56,074 nt of DNA from Verrucomicrobia bacterium 12-59-8 (GCA_002279765.1 NCCR01000051.1:1-56074); one strand, 5' to 3'. Positions 41,601-50,073 are shown, counted from the first letter of the stretch. The notes: a model not told the origin generated them from the sequence alone. Numbers and translations: made by a program.

Positions 41601-42059
41601 GCCGCAGACTCCGACGGCGACGGCCTAACCGACGAATACGAGATCGCCAACGGCCTCAACCGCAAAAGCTCATCCGACGCCAACTTGGACAGCGACAGCG
41701 ATGGCATTAGCAATCTGGTTGAGTTCGCTTTTGGCACGAATCCCCGCAGCAGCGACCCCGGCAAACTGGCAGTCTCAGGCGGCGCGATCACCCAGCGCGG
41801 CCAGCCGGATATTTCGATCACCCCCACCGATGCCGGGGTTGATTTCCGCGCCGCATTCTGTCGCAGGAAAGACCAGTCCACCGCCGGTCTCACCTATACC
41901 GTGCAGTTCAGCACCGACCTCACCACTTGGCAGTCCAGCAGCGTCACTCCCACCGTCATTGCCGACGATGGCACTTATGAAGTCGTCACCGTCAAGTACC
42001 CCTTCTTCATCAATGGCCAGAAAGCCCGCTTCTTCCGGGTTTCGATCACCCCCAATTGA
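38601..42059 (+). CDS. Giant surface protein, second part: Ig, jelly-roll, FN3 and purple-acid-phosphatase domains
   Basis: This stretch is in frame with the preceding part; only the TAG at 38538-38540 separates them, and the nearest start (GTG 38601) lies inside an Ig domain, so independent expression is doubtful. Domains by residue from 38601: Ig-like 3, 4 and 5 (about 1-272), a second ENFDSMGTSGTSPPSGW sandwich (275-492), Ig-like 6 (497-590), FN3 (593-688), and a purple acid phosphatase (691-905) with IWVLGDAGTGTSSQ, LELGDNAYNSG, CLGNHETNQ, FFHHPPYTKGSHN and LVLSGHSHCYERSYLL. The last 150 residues include a calcium-binding DSDGDGLTDEYEIANGLN and LDSDSDGISNLVEFAFGTNP motif, then a C-terminal beta domain. 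No sorting tail. Confidence 0.82.
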   Translation: MAITAPADGAGVGLNTTINITAGAVDTDGTVTKVEFFDAGTKLGEDTSAPYTFAWNGATSGNHALSAVATDNAGRSTLSSLITISVNNTPPTVALTEPDPGEIFDALASIYMTADASDSDGTVAKVEYYANGTKVGEATSAPYAFFWNNVVTGNYNLTAKAIDDGGAFTVSAVLSVSVTNTDNVAPTAAITSPTGGVVYAGNITLTADATDTDGTVSKLEFFNGATKLGETTTAPYSLLWSSVAVGSYTLTAKSTDNDGAVTTSAAVSINVQAAPLTFSENFDSMGTSGTSPPSGWSMKNANSGTTNATWTDSIPIPGTGTNSVAAMVAAAGALTANNAPSATNNNGYNAQGASSSDRVLATSPTSVAGVALQWQVTNTGSATVTAVRIGYDTRRYTAATAANELPGYWLFYSLDNGTTWTNVTALNPTLTGTGVQVPNTTGVTTVAPTDFTLSSGWSVGSTLLLRWVDDNAVATSPDQIVGLDNVTLTAAGAQIGAAPTVAITAPSASDAFTAPATVNITASASDSDGTITKVEFYNGATKLGESTTAPFSYAWTSVASGSYSLTARATDNDGNTTISSAVTVTVNSAPGSGTLTRAAYLQQAGPNTMTMRWRSSQSIVGRVKYGASVTTLTNTVDESAAVTDHEVTLTGLSPNTTYFYSVGSAYDTLAGGDTAHTFTTPPVAGSTPNTRIWVLGDAGTGTSSQTSVRDAFYTWTGSRDPNLVLELGDNAYNSGLDSEFQTKVFDIYGSLMKRVPFWSCLGNHETNQATSYVDTYPYFSVYTLPKNGECGGVPSGTEHYNSFDYGNVHFINLDSMTASRAANGAMATWLTNDLASTTRTWIICFFHHPPYTKGSHNSDTETELMEMRANILPILENGGVDLVLSGHSHCYERSYLLDGHYGLSTTLTAAMKKNAGDGRTTGTGAYIKPLTGPRDHFGSVYAVTGSAGQTSGGSLNHPAHYISLSNLGSMVLDVNGNRLDATFLRETGATNDTFTLIKQGAADSDGDGLTDEYEIANGLNRKSSSDANLDSDSDGISNLVEFAFGTNPRSSDPGKLAVSGGAITQRGQPDISITPTDAGVDFRAAFCRRKDQSTAGLTYTVQFSTDLTTWQSSSVTPTVIADDGTYEVVTVKYPFFINGQKARFFRVSITPN

Positions 42060-42088
42060 AGATTGAAAACACCCGCCATCTCTCTGGT

Positions 42089-42697
42089 ATGAAATGCCTC
42101 CTCCTTGCATCCGCCATCCTTTCGTTTGGCATCCTTCCCGCCGCAAATGCGGCGATCATCTACAGCGGCCTGCAGAACATCGCCATTCCCACCACTTTTG
42201 ACGGTGTTTACATCAACATCGACAACGCGGCCACCAGCTCTACAACCATCACTGGCTGGGACATCAACCCGTTCTTTGGCGGAGCCGGCATTGCCAACAG
42301 CGCCGCTTTTCAGCCGGCACGCACAGGCACAGCGAATGACGATCCCGTGCTCAATTTTGCAGCGGGCGATCTCATCAGCAGTACGTTGAATTTCTCCTCA
42401 GGCTTCGGTGGCTCGGGTGATCCCGTTTCATACCTCGGCAACAGTCCGGGCCAGTTTGCAGTGGGGCAGGAAGGCTACCTTGGTTTCCGCTTCACCACCG
42501 ACTCCAGCGACGGCCCCTACTTCGGCTGGATGCGGGTCCTCTTCACCGCTGATTCACCCGGAGGCATGATCAAAGACTGGTCCTATGACAATACAGGTGC
42601 CGCCATCACAATTCCCGCCGCAGCGACCCCGGAGCCTTCACGCGGGCTTCTCCTCCTGCTGGGATGCCTGACCGCCTGTTTTCGCCGTCGGCGTTGA
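42089..42697 (+). CDS. Small PEP-CTERM surface protein
   Basis: A 202-residue exported protein: signal MKCLLLASAILSFGILPAAN, a beta-rich body (GVYINIDNAATSSTTITGWD, GYLGFRFTTDSSDGPYFGWM) and a C-terminal PEP-CTERM signal TPEPSRGLLLLLGCLTACFR followed by RRR. Exosortase processes such tails. It follows the giant phosphoesterase protein after 29 bp, probably in the same transcript. Function unknown; a reading starting at TTG 42056 is less likely because ATG 42089 begins the signal. Confidence 0.85.
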   Translation: MKCLLLASAILSFGILPAANAAIIYSGLQNIAIPTTFDGVYINIDNAATSSTTITGWDINPFFGGAGIANSAAFQPARTGTANDDPVLNFAAGDLISSTLNFSSGFGGSGDPVSYLGNSPGQFAVGQEGYLGFRFTTDSSDGPYFGWMRVLFTADSPGGMIKDWSYDNTGAAITIPAAATPEPSRGLLLLLGCLTACFRRRR

Positions 42698-42855
42698 GTC
42701 ACCTCATTGCCTGTCGTAGCTCCCAGCCCAGTTCCTGCGGTGTCCAGGTATTGCATGTCAATCCCGGCGGCATCGACTATTGCGGCAGGCTGGAGTTTGC
42801 AGCATGGCTCATCACCAAGTGAAGGCCTTGCTGAAAACGACACACTGTGTCCGCT

Positions 42856-43064
42856 TCAAATCTCGCCAAAGTGCTTCTCACGCATCTGCACGATGGCATC
42901 GAGCATCTGGTCCGCCTCGTGGTTGGTTCCAACTTCGCGGACGCGGGAGCCCCTTTGTTGACCTTGTCGAGCAGACTGCCCTCTTTGGCAGTGGATTTGG
43001 CTTCGGCGGCAGGCTTGTGAGCGCCACCGAGTGATTTGGAAAGCGATTTGAGGATCTTGAACAT
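42856..43064 (-). pseudogene. Frameshifted small gene downstream of the Hsp70 gene
   Basis: The minus strand opens at 43064 with MFKILKSLSKSLGGAHKPAA, followed by EAKSTAKEGSLLDKVNKGAP. Immediately past a GGGG run the next frame continues RVREVGTNHEADQMLDAIVQ then MREKHFGEI and a TGA at 42856. Both halves look like real coding (basic amphipathic helix, then a helical tail), and 209 bp is not a multiple of three, so one base has probably been lost or gained near GGGGCTCCC. The original product was about 70 residues. It starts 30 bp after the Hsp70 stop in the same orientation and is likely the third gene of that operon. No family recognised. Confidence 0.5.
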
Positions 43065-43093
43065 GACGTTGGGTTCCTTCAGTGACTGGTTAT

Positions 43094-44584
43094 TTACTCA
43101 ATGCGCATGGTGCGAAGATGCTGGCTGCGGCGCTTCAGCTCTTCCTCTGAGAGCACTCCTGCGCCCTTGTAGGTCACGGCGACTTCCTTGCTGCGGCCGG
43201 ACTGCTTGTCCACCACCAGGGCGCGCACGCGTTGATTTTCATCATAGCTGAACGTCACGGCCACTTCACAGCCCTTGGGGCGGTTCGGCGGCACATCCAA
43301 GGTCAGACGGCCGATGACATCGACAAACTTGGCGTCTTCATCCTCGCCCTGGGTGATGTCCACTTCGATAACGCGCTCGTTGTCTTCGGAGGTTTGATAA
43401 ACCTGCGTGCGTGAGCAGGGAATTGGTGTGTTCTTGGGGATCACGATGGAGTTCATCAGCTTCTCCTCCTTCGTCTTCGCGTTATAAACCATCGCCAGCG
43501 TGCCGTAGCTGGCATTGCAGACCTCTTGGATACGAGATGATTTTTTGGCGAACAAGGCCGCGCCAAGCGCCACGCACTCGTCCACGTTGCCGCAGGATTT
43601 TGGCACCTTGCCGAACATCTTTTCCAGCATGGATTTCACCTTCGGAATGCGCGTCGATCCACCCACGAGCACAACGTGGTCGATGTCGGAGGTCTTCAGC
43701 TTCGCGGAATCCAGCGCCTGCTCGACGAGGAAAACCGTACGGGTGAGCATGTGGCGGATCAGCTTCTCGAAATGGTCGCGGCTCAGATCAATGCGGGCGA
43801 TGCCGCTGTTCTGGTCGTTTGCCACGGTGTCGTTCACGCGCTGGAGCTTCGAGAGCATCTTTTTCGCGTCTTCCGTGGCCTGCAGCACACGGCGGCGGTG
43901 GCGTTCGTCGCTGTAGAGCGCGGCACCGGTCTGCTTCTTGTACTGCTCGGCATAGGCATCAAGCAGGATGTCGTCAAAGTTGCTGCCCCCGAGATGCCGC
44001 GCGCCTTCGGAAGTGAGGATTTTGATGTTGTCGCCTTCGACATCGAGGATCGTCGTGTCCAGCGTGCCGCCGCCAAGGTCGAACACCAGAATGCGGCCCT
44101 TCACGCCCTGGGAGTGGGCGTAGTACACCGCCGCCGCCGTGGGCTCATTCACCAGACGCTTCACCTTCATGCCAGCCATTTCAGCAGCGGCGATGGTGCT
44201 CTTGCGCGCTAGTTCATTGAAGTTTGCCGGCACGGTGATGACGACCTCGGTGATGGCGCCGCAGATCTTGGAACAGTCGCGCTTGAGCTTTGACAGGATC
44301 AGCGCGGAGATTTCAGCAGGCGTCCATTTCTTGCCGTCGATCTCCACCAGATGCTCGGGGTCGTCCATGAAGCGCTTGATTTGGAAAATGGTGCGGTCGG
44401 GTTCGCCACCGTCACGGGCAGCGCTGCCGACGAGCTTCACGTCTTCATGCGAATCAAAGAACACCACGGAATGAGTCAGGCGCTCGCCGTCGGCGTTCGG
44501 CACGATTTCGGGATTGCCATCAGGTTTCAGATAAGCCAGCCCGGAAAGGGTGGTACCAAGGTCGATTCCAACGTATTCAGCCAT
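43094..44584 (-). CDS. Short Hsp70 (DnaK-like) ATPase lacking the C-terminal lid
   Basis: A 496-residue Hsp70-family protein; DnaK is about 640. ATPase motifs are intact: YVGIDLGTTLSGLAYLKPDG (phosphate 1), VVITVPANFNELARKSTIAA, RLVNEPTAAAVYYAHSQG, ILVFDLGGGTLDTTILDVEG (phosphate 2), and HVVLVGGSTRIPKVKSMLEK (adenosine). The substrate-binding beta domain (about 390-485) follows, but the usual DVTPLSLG-type linker reads NASYGTLAMVYNAKT, and the alpha-helical lid is nearly absent; the chain ends EELKRRSQHLRTMRIE. It lies 36 bp after the stop of the FHA/coiled-coil gene. No DnaJ or ordinary grpE is adjacent, so the giant neighbour may act as exchange factor. Confidence 0.9.
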   Translation of the reverse strand: MAEYVGIDLGTTLSGLAYLKPDGNPEIVPNADGERLTHSVVFFDSHEDVKLVGSAARDGGEPDRTIFQIKRFMDDPEHLVEIDGKKWTPAEISALILSKLKRDCSKICGAITEVVITVPANFNELARKSTIAAAEMAGMKVKRLVNEPTAAAVYYAHSQGVKGRILVFDLGGGTLDTTILDVEGDNIKILTSEGARHLGGSNFDDILLDAYAEQYKKQTGAALYSDERHRRRVLQATEDAKKMLSKLQRVNDTVANDQNSGIARIDLSRDHFEKLIRHMLTRTVFLVEQALDSAKLKTSDIDHVVLVGGSTRIPKVKSMLEKMFGKVPKSCGNVDECVALGAALFAKKSSRIQEVCNASYGTLAMVYNAKTKEEKLMNSIVIPKNTPIPCSRTQVYQTSEDNERVIEVDITQGEDEDAKFVDVIGRLTLDVPPNRPKGCEVAVTFSYDENQRVRALVVDKQSGRSKEVAVTYKGAGVLSEEELKRRSQHLRTMRIE

Positions 44585-44620
44585 AACAATGTGTGTGAGA
44601 AAGAGGTTCCGGAGTCGGGT

Positions 44621-47600
44621 CTATTGGCTGGAGGTCCGGACCTCCACTTTTCGCAGGATAATCTCGTGTCCCTCGCCACGCGAGAAGATAAAACCAGAGC
44701 GGCAGCTTTCGGTGACACGCGGCTTTGACTTGCCGGGCAGAGAATCCACGACGGCAATGCGTTTGCGCAGGTCAATATCGACTTCAGTGCCGTTTGGCAC
44801 GTCAAATTCGGTCACCCCGTGCTGGTGCAGAATATCCTCAAATGAGGCGCGCAGCGTGATGAGCTGCTGGGGTACGTCGCTGCCGTTCGACCCGGCATAG
44901 CGGGCCACCAGGGCATCGATGAGGTCGATGCGCTTGATGATGTCGCTGGCAAACATGACCACCGTGCTCTCCTCCGTGGGCAGACCGCGGCGCATAATCT
45001 CGTGCTTCTCCTCCAGTTCGACCAGCTGGCCACGCAGGCGTTTTTCGATGTCCTGCCATTGTTTGATTTGGGCCTCGGCCTGCGCAAATTCCTGCTTCCT
45101 GCCTTCCAGCCGGACCAGTTCAGCCTTGGTTTCATCCATCTGGCTCACGAAGCGCTGCTGCGTGGTGCCCAGGTCGGCGATGCGCTTTTCCAGTTCGGCG
45201 ATTTGTTTCTTCTGCTCCAGTTCATAGTTTTGCAGGGCTGCCGCCTGCTGCTGGATGTCGGCGCTGAATTTTTTGAATTCGGTATCGGCGGCCTCGCGGT
45301 CCTTGCGGGCCTGATCGGCACGTGCGGTTTCGCGGTTCAGCGCCTCCTGCGCGGCGTTCAGTTTCACCTGGATCGCCAGGTCTTCCTCTGCGGCTTTGCG
45401 CAGCGATTTGTTGATCTCCCCCTGGCGTGATTCCAGCCCCGACAGAGCCTGTCCCAGGCCGAGAATTTTGCCTCCGACGTTGATGAATTCGGCCAGCTCG
45501 TGCTTACGAGCATCGATCTTGGTGTGGAGTTCCTTGTGGGACATGTCCACTTCCGCCAGCTCCAGCTTCTGTGTCTCGATGACCTTCACCAGCCGCTCCT
45601 CGTCCTCCTTGAGGTTCTGCACGCGGTCTAGTCGCTGCCGCAGCTCGCCTTCGATCGCGGCGGCATCCTTCTTCGCTGCATCCGCTTTGATCTTGGCCTC
45701 CTTGACCTCTTTTTCGAGTTCGCCAAGCTGCACCTCCGCTGCACGGGACTGCTCCTGGGCGGCCTTCAAGCGCGCGGATTCCTTATCCACATCCGCCTGG
45801 GCTTTCATCACGCGTTGTTCGCGCAGTTTATGCGCCTCTTCCAACTGGGTGATCTGCTGCTGTAGTTCGGCCAGCTTCTTGTTCTGGCCGTCAGTGGAGA
45901 CGTTCAGGCGTGTGACAAACTGCGTAGCCTCCTCGCGTTCCTTTGTCACAGTGACCAGCAGCGCCTGAATGCCCGCCAGTTCGGTGGTCAGCGTAGGAAT
46001 CTGCTTCCGCAGGTTTTTTTCCTCTGTGCGCGCCTTCTCGGCGGCGGCATCAGCCTCAGCACGTTTTTGTTCGGCCACCTGCAGCGCAGCCGTGGCCTTC
46101 TCGGCACGTTTTTCGGCGTCCAGCGCCTTGGCCTCGTTCGTTTTAACGGCCTTGGTCAACTCGACAAGCTTTGCATTCTCAGTCTTAAGGGCGGCCTCCA
46201 GCGCGATTCCATCTTTCTTCAGCCGGTCCTGGTTGCGGGTCAGTTCCGCCAGCGCCTTGTCTTCCGTCTGCCGCTGCGTTTCGGTATCTTTAAGGGTCTT
46301 GGTGGCAGTGGCGATGCGCGCATCCACCTCCGCCAGTTCGGCCAGACGTTTTTCAGCGACGGCAATGCGCTCCAATACCCCCCTGAGCCGTGTTTCTGCG
46401 GCATTCGCCTCCGCGAGCTTCGCTTTCGTCTCCGCTTCGAGGTTGGTGCGCCTGTCACCCAGGATCTTGTCAAGATTGACGGACTCGATGCGCAACAATT
46501 CAACGGCGGCGTCGGATTCCTTGCGCTGCGCAATCGATTCCTTCAGGGTTGCGGCAGCGGCGTCGCGGTCTTTGACCAGACCGGCCAGCTCGGCCTTGAG
46601 ATTGTCCGCTTCTGCACGGGTTTGCGTCACGCTGCCACGCAGATCAGGCAGCACGGCTTCAAGATCGGCGCGTTCTCTGGCCAGGCGCTGTGTTTCGGCC
46701 AGCAGCTTGTCACGCTCTTGCGTGGCGGTGGTAATGGCCCCGTTCAGTTCGGCGTTCTGCTTGTTCGCGATGGCCAGTTCTTTCAAGCGGTCGTCGAGAC
46801 CTGCGGCCTGCTGGGCGAGCTCAGCCACACGGGCTTCGGCCTCGGCGATTTCCTTCTGCCGCACGGCCAGGCGATCTTGCAGATGCTGGTGATCTGACTC
46901 GGCTGCGGACAGTTTTTGCTGCGTGCTGGCGTGAGTGGTCGTGAGCGTGGCGATGACAGCCTCCAGCCCGCTGATTTTTTCCACCAGCATGAGCTGCTGC
47001 TGCGAGCTTTTCTCGGCGGTGGCGGCAGCGGAGGCAGCTTCTTTTTTCTTTTCAATCGCAGCAGCCACCGACTGCTCCAAGTCAGTTCTGGCCAGTGCGA
47101 GCTGGTCGGCGACCTTCTTGTGCTCAGCCTGCAAGGCTTTGAACTGCTGATCAGCGGTGGCGGCGAGTTCTTCGAGATTTTTGGTGCGCTGCTCGGCAGC
47201 GGCGAGTGTGGATTCGCGCTCCTTGAGCTCGGTTTCAGCCACCCGTACCTGCTCGCGCAGCCTTCCCATGGCCTGGGAAAGTTCAGTCTGCTGCTCCTCA
47301 ATGAGGCGCACCTCTTTTTCCAAAGTCTCGCGCTGCTGGGTGAGCGTTTGCGTCAGCAGCGTCTGCGCACGGCCATGCTCGGTGGCGGCCAACAGCTCGC
47401 GGGTGCGTTCATCACGATCCTTCACCAACGCGGCAATCGCCGTCACGACCTCGGCTTTGTGAGATTCGACAGCCTTGAGCGCATCCGCGCTGTCCTTGAG
47501 CTTTGAGTCGGTCGAGGCCAGATCATCCAGCTTGTTGGTGAGATCAGCGGCCTGGTCTTCGAGCGCCTTCACCTGCGCCTTCACCTCGGCAAGCCGTGTG

Positions 47601-49918
47601 CCGCGTGCGGCGATCTGCACGTCGAGGTCCGCCCGGCGCTTCTCGGCTTCCAACTGCTCCGCTTCATCGAGCTTCCGCGTATCCTTGGCCTGCCGGTCAA
47701 TGTCAGCCAGTTTGGCCAGCGCCTCCTTCTCCTGGGCGCTGAACGCGACTTCAGCGTCAGCCTTCTGGGTGTTGAGTGTCGCAAGCTGATGCGCTGAAGC
47801 GAGTTGCTGCTGCTCAAGTTCGGCTAACTGGGTCCGCAATGCGCTCATGCGCTGCTCTGCGGCGCTGGCATCGACCTCATGAGACTGCTGCCTGCCAAGA
47901 AGGGCACCAATGGCGGCATCGAGCAGGCCGCGCTGATTTTCCATCTGTCCCAGCGTCTGGGTCAGGGCATTGAAGCGGTCCTCGTTGCCGCGCAACTCGT
48001 CCACGCGCGCCGCGATGACTTTTTCCTCGCCACCGAGCTGGGCGATCTGGGTCTGGGCGCGCTGCACCTGCTCCTGGGCTTTCGCCAGCGACGCATTGAC
48101 GGCCTCGATCTCATTCTGTTTTGATTCGTGCTTTCCTTCGATCTGCGCCAGATCGGCACGGCGAAGGTCGAGCTGACTGTCGAGCTCCCGCAGCTCGGCG
48201 CTGCGTTTCGTGAGCTGTTCGGCTTCGGACTTTTGCGCATCAGCCTGCAAAGCGCCGAGACGTTTCACTTCTGCCTCGGCCTCGCTGATCTGCTTTTGCA
48301 GTCCAGCCAGCTTCTGCTCAGCGGCGGCTTCCTCTGCGGCAAGCCTGGCAGCAACGGTTTCATGAGCTTTCGTTGCTTCCGTCGCCTGCTTGAGCGCGTC
48401 CTGCTGCGCGGTGAAATCACTTTGAGCTTTCGCCAGATCGGCCTGCACCTTCTTCACTTCGGCACTCTGCACCTCAAACTCATGATCGAGCCGCTGCAGC
48501 TCCCCACTGCGCTTCGCGCGCTGCTCCTCCTCGGATTTCTGCGCATCAGCCTGCAACGAGACTAGACGCTGCACCACCGTCTCGGCGCTGCTGACCTGCT
48601 GCTTCAGCTCGGCAAGCTTCTTCGCACCGTCCGTCTCATCGGCCATGAGCCTGGCAACGGCAGCTTCACGCGTGGATGCCTCCGCTGAGGTTTTTTGCAG
48701 CTCACCGCTCTGGATGGCCAGATCGCCCTGCACCTGAGCCAGTTCAGCCTGCACCTTTGAAACGTCGGCGCGCCGGGCTTCGAGCTTACTATCGAGTTCC
48801 TGCAGTTCCGCACTGCGCTGTGTTTTGAGATCCGCTTCAGACTTTTGCGCCGTGGCAAGGAGCTGGTTAATGGACGCCACCTGCCCTTTGGCAGCCGCTT
48901 CCTCGGCCAAGAGTCTGGCTATTACGGCTTCCCGATCCCTGCGCTGCTTGTCGGCTTCTGCGTGCAAATTCTGCAGGCTCTGCTGTGCGGTGCTCAGGTC
49001 CTCTTCGGCCTTGGCGACGAGGGTGCGGGTGGAATCGAGCTTGCTGTCGAGGTTGCCCAGATCGCGACGTTTGACGTCGAGCTTGCCGGCGTCCGTCTTT
49101 GCATTCTCCAGCTCGGCCCGAGAATTCTGCACCTGGCCGCGCAGTTTTTCGAGCTCGCTTTTGAATCCGGTGATCTCGGTCTGCGTCTGGTTGAGTTCCT
49201 TGCGGCGGACGTCGAGCGTTGCATCCAGCGAACGGATTTCATCACGCCGCTTCTGCTCCACGTCATTTTCAGCCCGCAGTGCATCGCGCTGTAGGCGGAG
49301 TTTTTCAGTCTCGTCACGCAGCCCGGCCGCCTGATTGGAGGGCGCAGGATCCGGCGCGAGTGTCGGCGGAGAGAATGCGGAAGGCTTGGGAATCAGTGAA
49401 ACAGGCGGCGAGCTGCCGCCGGGTGGCCGCAGCGCTTCGGTCGGAGCACGCTGCACGACCGGCTTGGTAACCTCAATTTTACCGGTCTCGGGGGCGGTTT
49501 TTGGCGGTTCTTCCTTGTCCCGCGCGGGAATGCTTTCGGTGTCGCCCTTTCTGCCATCTTCGCGGCTTGGCTGCCCCTTGGGGGTGGCAACGGATTTGGA
49601 ACCGCCATCCGAGGCCAACCCCTTTGGCGCCCGCTCACGAAACCGGCTTTCCAACTGGCCAAACATGATGCGGTCCCCTCCTTTGACGCGAAACCGCTCG
49701 ATACGTCTGCCGTTGACGAAGGTACCGTTGGAAGACTTTAGATCGACGATTTCGTAGCCACCGTCCGGCTGGCGGATGAACTCCGCGTGAAAGCTGGAAA
49801 TGAAAGTATTGTCGATGACGATGTCATTGCTGGATTCACGTCCGATGGACAGCCGTTCTTCGAGGATGTCGAAGACGAACTCATTTCCATCATTAAGGTT
49901 GAAGGCCAGATATGGCAT
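44621..49918 (-). CDS. Giant FHA-coiled-coil protein with GrpE-like C-terminal domain
   Basis: A 1,765-residue protein. Residues about 1-90 form a complete FHA domain (SIGRESSNDIVIDN, SSFHAEFIRQPDGGYEIVDL, KSSNGTFVNGRRIE), which binds phosphothreonine peptides. Residues 95-195 are a Pro/Lys-rich linker. From about 200 to 1640 the chain is almost unbroken coiled coil (Glu, Lys, Gln, Ala-rich heptads with repeated units such as ADAQKSEEEQRAKRSGELQR and LDSQLDLRRADLAQIE). The last ~125 residues match the fold pattern of GrpE heads: FEDILHQHGVTEFDVPNGTE, VDIDLRKRIAVVDS, ESCRSGFIFSRGEGHEIILR, KVEVRTS, comparable to LDVVRKFGVE, LDPNVHQAIA and QKGYTLNGRTIRAAMVTVA of E. coli GrpE. Located directly upstream of Hsp70. 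GrpE assignment is inference from pattern. Confidence 0.85.
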   Translation of the reverse strand: MPYLAFNLNDGNEFVFDILEERLSIGRESSNDIVIDNTFISSFHAEFIRQPDGGYEIVDLKSSNGTFVNGRRIERFRVKGGDRIMFGQLESRFRERAPKGLASDGGSKSVATPKGQPSREDGRKGDTESIPARDKEEPPKTAPETGKIEVTKPVVQRAPTEALRPPGGSSPPVSLIPKPSAFSPPTLAPDPAPSNQAAGLRDETEKLRLQRDALRAENDVEQKRRDEIRSLDATLDVRRKELNQTQTEITGFKSELEKLRGQVQNSRAELENAKTDAGKLDVKRRDLGNLDSKLDSTRTLVAKAEEDLSTAQQSLQNLHAEADKQRRDREAVIARLLAEEAAAKGQVASINQLLATAQKSEADLKTQRSAELQELDSKLEARRADVSKVQAELAQVQGDLAIQSGELQKTSAEASTREAAVARLMADETDGAKKLAELKQQVSSAETVVQRLVSLQADAQKSEEEQRAKRSGELQRLDHEFEVQSAEVKKVQADLAKAQSDFTAQQDALKQATEATKAHETVAARLAAEEAAAEQKLAGLQKQISEAEAEVKRLGALQADAQKSEAEQLTKRSAELRELDSQLDLRRADLAQIEGKHESKQNEIEAVNASLAKAQEQVQRAQTQIAQLGGEEKVIAARVDELRGNEDRFNALTQTLGQMENQRGLLDAAIGALLGRQQSHEVDASAAEQRMSALRTQLAELEQQQLASAHQLATLNTQKADAEVAFSAQEKEALAKLADIDRQAKDTRKLDEAEQLEAEKRRADLDVQIAARGTRLAEVKAQVKALEDQAADLTNKLDDLASTDSKLKDSADALKAVESHKAEVVTAIAALVKDRDERTRELLAATEHGRAQTLLTQTLTQQRETLEKEVRLIEEQQTELSQAMGRLREQVRVAETELKERESTLAAAEQRTKNLEELAATADQQFKALQAEHKKVADQLALARTDLEQSVAAAIEKKKEAASAAATAEKSSQQQLMLVEKISGLEAVIATLTTTHASTQQKLSAAESDHQHLQDRLAVRQKEIAEAEARVAELAQQAAGLDDRLKELAIANKQNAELNGAITTATQERDKLLAETQRLARERADLEAVLPDLRGSVTQTRAEADNLKAELAGLVKDRDAAAATLKESIAQRKESDAAVELLRIESVNLDKILGDRRTNLEAETKAKLAEANAAETRLRGVLERIAVAEKRLAELAEVDARIATATKTLKDTETQRQTEDKALAELTRNQDRLKKDGIALEAALKTENAKLVELTKAVKTNEAKALDAEKRAEKATAALQVAEQKRAEADAAAEKARTEEKNLRKQIPTLTTELAGIQALLVTVTKEREEATQFVTRLNVSTDGQNKKLAELQQQITQLEEAHKLREQRVMKAQADVDKESARLKAAQEQSRAAEVQLGELEKEVKEAKIKADAAKKDAAAIEGELRQRLDRVQNLKEDEERLVKVIETQKLELAEVDMSHKELHTKIDARKHELAEFINVGGKILGLGQALSGLESRQGEINKSLRKAAEEDLAIQVKLNAAQEALNRETARADQARKDREAADTEFKKFSADIQQQAAALQNYELEQKKQIAELEKRIADLGTTQQRFVSQMDETKAELVRLEGRKQEFAQAEAQIKQWQDIEKRLRGQLVELEEKHEIMRRGLPTEESTVVMFASDIIKRIDLIDALVARYAGSNGSDVPQQLITLRASFEDILHQHGVTEFDVPNGTEVDIDLRKRIAVVDSLPGKSKPRVTESCRSGFIFSRGEGHEIILRKVEVRTSSQ

Positions 49919-50073
49919 GCCGGACGCGCAGAAAGGACTGAAGGGTCGAGAGAATAAGGGTGGAAAATCAGTGAATCAAACTTAATGAAATCAGTCGATA
50001 GGGAAGATGGGTGAAGAACCTATTGTTACAAAAACCACTTCGATTGCACAGCATCATTTAAGATTTCTAAAAT

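Noticed and set aside
34641..42059. CRISPR or tandem DNA repeat array
   Set aside because: The repeated DNA is coding, long and diverged (LamG and Ig units), with no short regular spacer pattern.
45969..46892. Plus-strand 307-codon Ser/Arg-rich frame opposite the coiled coil
   Set aside because: It mirrors the Ala/Glu/Lys codons of the coiled-coil gene; no domain and no start context.
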